From positions 1-11,608 of the forward strand of contig JBDIVS010000033.1 of the NCBI GenBank assembly GCA_039794245.1: a DNA stretch of 11,608 bases, written 5' to 3'. Positions 7,425-11,608 of this stretch are shown here, one piece after another (the stretch's first letter is position 1; each line of letters opens with the position of its first letter). This DNA comes from DAITQM01 sp039794245. Lineage in GTDB: Bacteria > Pseudomonadota > Gammaproteobacteria > Xanthomonadales > Wenzhouxiangellaceae. The notes below the pieces were generated by a model. That model was not told where the DNA came from, searched no databases, and saw only the letters and a list, made by a program, of their open reading frames with translations. Made by a program: the position numbers and the translations under genes.

Positions 7425-7538
7425 CACAAAAGGAAATCCTCCGTGTACCAGGACATTGTCGGGCTTGATGTCGCCGGGCACGACGAGATGGCGGTGGGCG
7501 AATTGCACGGCGTCGGCCAGTGCCAAAAACAACTTCCA
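7425..7538 (-). pseudogene. Ser/Thr protein kinase (Hanks type) fragment
   Basis: About 38 residues of a eukaryotic-like protein kinase are readable on the minus strand: 'FLALADAVQFAHRHLVV' followed by 'PGDIKPDNVLVHGG', then a stop. In intact kinases this is the helix before the catalytic loop and the H-R-D-x-K-P-x-N loop itself. Here the His-Arg of HRD is replaced by Pro-Gly, though Asp, Lys and Asn remain. The ATP-binding lobe, the DFG segment and everything after are missing, so this cannot be an active kinase. It directly follows the ECF sigma fragment in a shifted frame, which suggests that a sigma/kinase gene pair collapsed by deletion. Confidence 0.65.
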
Positions 7539-7803
7539 CCCGCTGGTATTTGCCGCCCTGCCTGAACGTCTGCCCCCGCCGGACGTTGTCCACCAGGATG
7601 CTGCGCATCGCCCGCGAGGCGAGAGCGAAAAAATGAGCCCGGTCGCCCACCGGGTCGGTGCCCGCCCGGGACAGCCGCAGATAGGCCTCATGGACCATGC
7701 TGGTCGTGCCGGGGCATCGGGTTCGCGGAACCGCGCGCTGGGCGTGGGCGAGGGCGCGCAGTTTGTCGTAGAGCAGCGGGAACCACATGTCCAATGCGCC
7801 GGA
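7536..7803 (-). pseudogene. ECF sigma factor fragment (TIGR02999-like), degraded
   Basis: The minus strand encodes the region-2 half of an ECF sigma factor. 'FPLLYDKLRALAHAQ' is followed by 'SMVHEAYLRLSRAG', 'RAHFFALASRAMRSILVDN' and 'VRRGQTFRQGGKYQRV'. These match the ECF subgroup that often sits next to Ser/Thr kinases. The normal protein is about 185-200 residues; only about 90 are recognisable. Region 4 (the -35-binding helix-turn-helix) is gone, replaced by the kinase fragment in another frame. No convincing start codon or N-terminus is seen upstream, although the frame stays open to 8163, antisense to the FG-GAP gene. Probably non-functional. Confidence 0.7.
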
Positions 7804-7830
7804 GGCGGGGTTTGGGCCAAACCGCCCGCC
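7804..7830. repeat. Strong inverted repeat in the sigma/FG-GAP divergent spacer
   Basis: A perfect 15-bp dyad, GGTTTGG-G-CCAAACC (7809-7823), is extended by further imperfect pairing (GGCGG with the CGCC-type bases up to 7830). It lies just upstream of the sigma fragment and 150 bp before the FG-GAP gene. It could be an old operator or attenuator; nothing else supports either. Confidence 0.4.
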
Positions 7831-7975
7831 GTTCCTTGCAAAGTTGAGCCGTTTTCCACCGTTATTTCGTTTGTAGTCATAGAGCCGCACCTCGCTGGCG
7901 GGGGCTGGCTTGGTGTCGAGTATGCCAGAGGCGGCGTGAATCGCCACGCCTGGCGGGTAAAAAACGGGGAAGCAA

Positions 7976-8701
7976 ATGATTTGGAAACCACGAAAATTGC
8001 GCGCAGCGGTCCATACACACAAGCCCAGGGCGAAAACGCCCAAGCGAAGACCTTTAGCGCTAGCCGTATCCGGAGCCTTGGCGCTGGGCCTGGCGCAAAC
8101 TGCACAGGCGAGTTTTCCCGCCACTTTCCAACTGTCCGCCCTGGACGGCACGAACGGCTTCAAGCTCTACGGCGAGGCGGCGAATGATGTCTCCGGCAAA
8201 TCGGTCAGCGCCGCCGGGGATGTCAACAGCGACGGCGTGGACGATCTGATTGTCGGTGCCGATCTCGCCGATCCCAACGGCAACAATCAATCCGGCCGCA
8301 GCTATGTGGTGTTCGGCATACGACCACTGATTTCCGAATGGTCGCTCAGAATGCGCGATTGCCGCGATCAGGCACGGCCCGGCGGGACGATTGAATACGG
8401 CATTCAGGTGACCAATGCCGGGCCGAGTGACGTCCAGAACGTGCTAGTCGTCGACGATCTGCCGTCGGATATGACGCTGTTCGACTCGGAGCCGCTCTGC
8501 ACGGACGATAATGGCACGCCGGACCCGAATATAAACAACAATGAAGACACCTTGGACACGCTGCGCGAGGACTCGCTGGTGACGCAAGATGGCTTCGAGT
8601 TCTGCGGCGTGATATTGCCGCAAGTCGGTGGTCAGGTCATTTTAGGCAACAGGTTGCCGATCGCTCGGCAGGAGTCCTGTGAGCTCCTGCCGTTTTACTG
8701 A
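7976..8701 (+). CDS. Predicted exported FG-GAP / DUF11 chimeric protein, probably truncated
   Basis: The 241-residue product starts at ATG 7976, with GGGGA (7966-7970) 5 nt upstream. Residues 1-45 form a long signal peptide: a basic N-region with KPRAKTPKRRP, hydrophobic core LALAVSGALALGL, and cleavage near 'AQA'. Residues 51-114 are one FG-GAP (integrin-like beta-propeller) repeat with the calcium-binding loop 'DVNSDGVDD' at 82-90 and the closing 'SYVVFG'. From about 118 the sequence switches to a DUF11-like domain: 'PGGTIEYGIQVTNAGPSDVQ' and 'VVDDLPSDM'. FG-GAP proteins normally carry several repeats and DUF11 proteins several copies, so one of each with an abrupt switch near 8318 suggests an internal deletion or recombination. 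The last codons run into a terminator hairpin, so the true C-terminus may be lost. Possibly a decaying surface protein. Confidence 0.6.
   Translation: MIWKPRKLRAAVHTHKPRAKTPKRRPLALAVSGALALGLAQTAQASFPATFQLSALDGTNGFKLYGEAANDVSGKSVSAAGDVNSDGVDDLIVGADLADPNGNNQSGRSYVVFGIRPLISEWSLRMRDCRDQARPGGTIEYGIQVTNAGPSDVQNVLVVDDLPSDMTLFDSEPLCTDDNGTPDPNINNNEDTLDTLREDSLVTQDGFEFCGVILPQVGGQVILGNRLPIARQESCELLPFY
8666..8696 (+). terminator. Rho-independent terminator overlapping the end of the FG-GAP/DUF11 frame
   Basis: A perfect 9-bp stem, CGGCAGGAG (8666-8674) with CTCCTGCCG (8684-8692), has a 9-nt loop and is followed at once by TTTT. It lies before the TGA at 8699-8701, so the last codons of the reading frame are the terminator itself. 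Confidence 0.7.
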
Positions 8702-8716
8702 ATCGAAAAGCACATC

Positions 8717-8793
8717 GTAGCCCGCATTTCTCACCGGGTTCCGGATATCCGGGCCTGCATCCACGAGCTGCCATAGTTGGGTGGATGCGCTAC
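8717..8793. repeat. Palindromic intergenic element (REP-like)
   Basis: This stretch of about 77 bp has nested dyads. The outer ends GTAGCccGCAT (8717-8727) and ATGCgCTAC (8785-8793) are imperfect inverted copies. Inside are the perfect 12-bp palindrome CCGGATATCCGG (8741-8752) and an 8-bp stem, GCATCCAC (8757-8764) with GTGGATGC (8781-8788). The element lies between converging genes, the usual place for REP-type repeats. Confidence 0.45.
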
Positions 8794-8799
8794 CTTAGG

Positions 8800-8824
8800 A
8801 CGAGGAACGAGGAACGAGGAACGA
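8800..8824. repeat. 7-bp tandem repeat ACGAGGA, about 3.6 copies
   Basis: Three full copies of ACGAGGA and a partial fourth sit directly before the stop codon of the SPOR gene (read from the opposite strand). Similar short repeats are frequent between converging genes. Confidence 0.8.
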
Positions 8825-8827
8825 ACC

Positions 8828-9376
8828 TCACTGCCCTTTGAGCACCATCGCCTCGTAACCGGCGCGTTCGAGGCGCAGGCGGATGTCTTCGGTTTCCCGG
8901 GCGCTGGCCAGTGGGCCGATCCGGACGCGGTGCCAGGTGGTGCCGTTGACGGTGACTTGCTGCAGGGCGGCATGGATGCCGAGCAGGGCGAGGCGCGCTT
9001 TCAGGCTCTCGGCGTCCGCGGCGCGGCGGAACGAGCCGACTTGCAGGGAGTAGGGGCCGTTGCCGCCGGGCGCGCCGCCGTCCGGATGGGCGGCGCGCTG
9101 GCGGATTTCCTGGCGCGGGATCACGACTTCCATCTCCGGCAGCACGTTGTAGAAATCGAATTCCGGCGTGCTTTGCGATTCGGCGCCGGCCGCCGGCGGG
9201 GCGATTTCGGCCTCGTCGTCCACGGCGCCGGGTACCGCCGATATCTGCCGCGGCGGAATGACGCCGGCAAACCATGCTAGTGTGGCGAGCGCCAGGCCGG
9301 CGATGATGCCGGCGCCGAACCAGCGGCTGCCGCCGCTGTCGCGGCGCGCCTGCCTTGCTGCCGGCCGGCGCGCCAT
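8828..9376 (-). CDS. SPOR-domain inner-membrane protein, FtsN-like
   Basis: This 182-residue bitopic membrane protein has a short basic cytoplasmic tail (RRPAARQARR), one transmembrane helix (about 19-40) and a periplasmic linker containing 'PEFDFYNVLPEMEVVIP' (71-87). This last motif is shared with FtsN-like proteins encoded beside argS in gammaproteobacteria. A C-terminal SPOR domain (about 107-182) starts with 'YSLQVGSF' and contains 'ARLALLGIHA', 'WHRVRIGPL' and 'LERAGYEAMVLKG'. SPOR domains bind denuded glycan strands at the division septum. The start ATG (9374-9376) overlaps the argS stop by one base, so translation is probably coupled to argS. The name FtsN rests on gene order and the FDFY motif; other SPOR proteins remain possible. 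Confidence 0.85.
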   Translation of the reverse strand: MARRPAARQARRDSGGSRWFGAGIIAGLALATLAWFAGVIPPRQISAVPGAVDDEAEIAPPAAGAESQSTPEFDFYNVLPEMEVVIPRQEIRQRAAHPDGGAPGGNGPYSLQVGSFRRAADAESLKARLALLGIHAALQQVTVNGTTWHRVRIGPLASARETEDIRLRLERAGYEAMVLKGQ

Positions 9377-11136
9377 TACATGCGCTCCGGGGCGCCGACC
9401 CCGACCAGCGCCAGCCCGCCGGCGATGACGTGGCGCACCGCGGCGAGCAGGTTGAGGCGGGCGTTGCGCAGCGCCTCGTCATCGACCAGGATCTGGTGGC
9501 GCGTGTAGAAACCGTGCAGGGCGGCGGCCAGCTCCTGTAGGTAATGGGCGAGAAGATGCGGTTCGCGCTGCGCTGCGGCGGCGCCGAGCGTTTCGGGGTA
9601 GCGCGTGAGCAGCATGCACAGGGCGCGTTCCTCGGGTTCGACTAGTTTATCGAGTGCGGCCTGGCCGATTGCCCGGTTGTGTCTCATGCCCTGTTCCTCG
9701 AGTATCCGGAAAACGCTGGCAATCCTGGCGTGCGCATACTGGATGTAATAGACCGGGTTTTCATTGCTCGTCGATTTGGCCAGGTCGAGATCGAAATCCA
9801 GGTGCTGATCATGTGACCGCATGATATAGAAAAACCGCGCTGCGTCCCTGCCGACTTCCTCGCGCAACTGGCGCAGCGTGACGAACTCGCCGGCGCGGGT
9901 GGACATCTGCACCCGCTGGCCGCCGCGATAGAGCACGGCGAACTGCACGAGAATGATTTCGAGCCGCTCTGGATCCTCGCCGAGGCCGCGGGCGACCGCT
10001 TTGAGCCGCGGGGCATAACCGTGGTGGTCGGCACCGAAGACATATATCGCGCGGCTGAAGCCGCGCTCAAGCTTGTTCATCAGATAGGCGATGTCGGAGG
10101 CGAAATACGTCGGCCGGCCGTTTTCCCTGATCACGACGCGGTCTTTTTCGTCGCCCAGGGCGCCGGCCCTGAACCACAGCGCGCCGTCCTTGCGGTACAG
10201 GTGGCCGGCGGCGTCCAGTTTGGCGATCGCCGCGGCGATGGCGCCGCTTTTATCAAGTGCGCTTTCGGCGAACCATTCGTCGAACGTGACGCCGAACTCC
10301 GCCAGGTCGGTGGCGATTTCGCTGCGCATCGCGGCCAGCGAAGTGTCGAAACAGGCGCGATAACCGCGCTCGCCGAGCAATTGCCGGGCGCGGGCGATTA
10401 GGGCGTCGATATGCTTTTCCTTGTCCCCGCCTTCGGCTTCGTCCGGCGGCAGGCCATCATACACCGCAAAACGGTTGTGGCGTAACTCGTCGCCCTGTTC
10501 CTTACGCAGCGTGCGGGCGATGTCGTAAACGTATTCGCCACGGTAGCCGTTGGCCGGGAAGGGCACGGTTTCGCCGCTCAGTTCGAGGTAGCGCAACCAG
10601 ACGGAAACCGCCAGGATGTCCATCTGCCGGCCGTTGTCGTTGACGTAATATTCCTTGTGGACCACCGCGCCGTCGGCGGCGAGCAGTGCCGCGAGGCTGG
10701 CGCCGTAGGCCGCGCCGCGGCCATGCCCGACGTGCAGTGGGCCGTTGGGATTGGCCGAGACGAACTCGACGGTGATGCGCCGTTCCGGATCGGGCGTTTT
10801 GCGGCCAAACGCTTCGCCGGCGTCGAGTACATCGTCGATGACGTGGCGCAGTGAATCTTCCGCAACGCGGAAGTTGATGAATCCCGGCGGGGCGATTTCG
10901 GTTCCGGCGACGTGCCGCGAGTCGGGCATCTCGGCGACGATCGCCGCGGCCAGGTCGAGCGGTTTCATGCCGGCGGTGCGGGCCAGAACGAGCGCCGCGT
11001 TGGTCGCATAATCGCCGTGCCCAGCCTGCCGCGGGCGGTCGATCTGCACGGTGAAATCACCTTCGAACGTTAAGCGGCCGTCGCGCCGCAGGTGTTCCAG
11101 GGCCTGCAGGACGAGTTCTTCCAGGTGGCGTTTCAT
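9376..11136 (-). CDS. argS: Arginyl-tRNA synthetase
   Basis: ArgS attaches arginine to tRNA-Arg in the cytoplasm and is a class I synthetase. The 586-residue product has an N-terminal additional domain (about 1-110), the HIGH-type signature 'NPNGPLHVGHGRGA' with H135-V-G-H138-G, the substrate-binding 'EYYVNDNGRQMD', and 'YVFGADHHGYAPRLKA'. The KMSKS-equivalent loop reads 'VQMSTRAGEFVTL' (M411-S-T-R414), without the usual first lysine, as in many ArgRS. The C-terminal anticodon-binding DALR domain includes 'YIQYAHARIASVFR' and ends at 'LVGVGAPERM'. Length matches the family. No clear Shine-Dalgarno precedes ATG 11136. The SPOR gene follows in the same operon. Confidence 0.97.
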   Translation of the reverse strand: MKRHLEELVLQALEHLRRDGRLTFEGDFTVQIDRPRQAGHGDYATNAALVLARTAGMKPLDLAAAIVAEMPDSRHVAGTEIAPPGFINFRVAEDSLRHVIDDVLDAGEAFGRKTPDPERRITVEFVSANPNGPLHVGHGRGAAYGASLAALLAADGAVVHKEYYVNDNGRQMDILAVSVWLRYLELSGETVPFPANGYRGEYVYDIARTLRKEQGDELRHNRFAVYDGLPPDEAEGGDKEKHIDALIARARQLLGERGYRACFDTSLAAMRSEIATDLAEFGVTFDEWFAESALDKSGAIAAAIAKLDAAGHLYRKDGALWFRAGALGDEKDRVVIRENGRPTYFASDIAYLMNKLERGFSRAIYVFGADHHGYAPRLKAVARGLGEDPERLEIILVQFAVLYRGGQRVQMSTRAGEFVTLRQLREEVGRDAARFFYIMRSHDQHLDFDLDLAKSTSNENPVYYIQYAHARIASVFRILEEQGMRHNRAIGQAALDKLVEPEERALCMLLTRYPETLGAAAAQREPHLLAHYLQELAAALHGFYTRHQILVDDEALRNARLNLLAAVRHVIAGGLALVGVGAPERM

Positions 11137-11401
11137 CGACAGGGTGCGACTTTGCGGGACGAACTTTTTATTTTACCATTCACCGGGCCGGCTCCGGGTC
11201 CGGACCAGCCCGAAAAGGGCGGGGTGCGCCGGCCGGGCCCCCGGGACGAGTGCCAGAGGTGAGATCGATTCACAACGACCTGTGGACAACCTTGTGGATG
11301 AAGGATTGAAAACGGTCCGACGGCCACAAACCGAGTGGGGCATGAGCACATTGAGCAACCGATGGCCTTTTATTTATTCCATAAAAATCAATAGGATACA
11401 C
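11137..11401. other. Intergenic region upstream of argS
   Basis: No gene is supported. Beyond the argS promoter, 11180-11250 is very GC-rich with overlapping palindromes (GGTCCGGACC; GCCC-GAAAA-GGGC near 11208-11220). Two direct near-repeats, TGTGGACAA (11281-11289) and TGTGGATGA (11293-11301), resemble DnaA boxes with one mismatch each. From about 11365 the base composition becomes clearly AT-richer. Confidence 0.5.
11170..11178 (-). promoter_or_regulatory. Putative extended -10 promoter for argS
   Basis: On the minus strand the sequence reads TGGTAAAAT, an extended -10 (TGn plus TAAAAT), about 35 bp before ATG 11136, in a short AT-rich island. It would give a leader of roughly 25 nt. No clear -35 is seen; an extended -10 can work without one. 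Confidence 0.45.
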
Positions 11402-11554
11402 ATGATATATCAAATTAGGTCTTGTTTGTGCGCTTCAGTTCGCTGTTTTTTAATACAACCTGGCGGGTTGTTGAAAAAATTAGGGATTAGACCAGTTATT
11501 CGGACCGAGCTAAGATGGTCCGACTATGGAAAACACAGGGTATCGGCGGCCTGA
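11402..11554 (+). CDS. Possible small ORF, 50 residues, function unknown
   Basis: ATG 11402 has an AGGA (11393-11396) 5 nt upstream and is followed by 50 codons ending in TGA at 11552-11554. The product (start MIYQIRSCLCASVRCFLIQ, end 'WSDYGKHRVSAA') resembles nothing I know. The AT-richer composition differs from neighbouring genes, and the stretch may simply be the flank of a mobile element lying to the right. It is listed because it has a plausible ribosome binding site; it may well not be a gene. Confidence 0.2.
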   Translation: MIYQIRSCLCASVRCFLIQPGGLLKKLGIRPVIRTELRWSDYGKHRVSAA

Positions 11555-11608
11555 ACGCTGTCGAAAAACAGGCTCCCAAAAAACGACACAGATTTTGCGC
11601 CATCATAT

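Noticed and set aside
7422..8163. Treating the minus-strand frame as one intact ECF sigma gene
   Set aside because: Only about 90 residues match, region 4 is absent, no plausible start is seen, and the tail is kinase-derived in another frame, so it is called a pseudogene.
7456..8187. A 243-codon plus-strand frame across the sigma remnant
   Set aside because: It is antisense to the recognisable sigma-factor fragment and resembles no known protein.
11281..11301. Calling the DnaA-box-like pair a replication origin
   Set aside because: Only two imperfect boxes and none of the usual origin-neighbour genes.
1..11608. CRISPR arrays, tRNA or rRNA genes
   Set aside because: I found no regularly spaced repeats of CRISPR length, no cloverleaf with a TTCGA-type T-loop in a plausible setting, and no rRNA-like sequence.

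Overview
The window is GC-rich chromosomal DNA, mostly housekeeping genes, and looks gammaproteobacterial. The pointers are argS followed directly by an FtsN-like SPOR gene, a single-chain 459-residue SdaA with a C-terminal cysteine, a DusA-type tRNA dihydrouridine synthase, and a divergent ETF-ubiquinone oxidoreductase. A Xanthomonadales/Chromatiales-like host would fit the exported-protein ending 'IFGTGFE' and the ECF-sigma/Ser-Thr-kinase remnant. That placement is an inference, not a sequence match.

Layout. (1) Positions 1-226 are the 3' end of a group II intron: the last 45 codons of its maturase, then domain V/VI-like hairpins, ending about 50 bp before sdaA. (2) 277-2617 (+) holds sdaA (L-serine ammonia-lyase) and prmC (release-factor glutamine methyltransferase), tightly spaced and probably co-transcribed. 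(3) 2844-3257 (+) encodes a small predicted exported protein with an unusual C-terminal tail, probably transcribed from its own promoter. (4) dusA (-) and an ETF-QO gene (+) diverge from a 45-bp spacer with a perfect TATAAT; a DUF445 membrane protein follows ETF-QO with almost no gap. (5) 7286-8830 is a decayed accessory stretch. It contains antisense fragments of an ECF sigma factor and a Hanks-type kinase joined at a deletion scar, an exported FG-GAP/DUF11 chimera whose last codons lie in a terminator-like hairpin, a palindromic intergenic element and a 7-bp tandem repeat. (6) 8828-11136 (-) is argS followed by a SPOR-domain FtsN-like gene overlapping it by one base. (7) 11137-11608 carries the probable argS promoter, two DnaA-box-like 9-mers and an AT-richer tail with no recognised gene.

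Functionally the core genes belong to separate housekeeping tasks: serine catabolism, translation termination, tRNA modification, electron transfer to quinone, tRNA charging and septal peptidoglycan binding. I do not see a convincing new multi-gene system. The most unusual material is the decayed sigma/kinase and FG-GAP/DUF11 region, the small protein with the GFE tail, and the intron end placed directly before sdaA.
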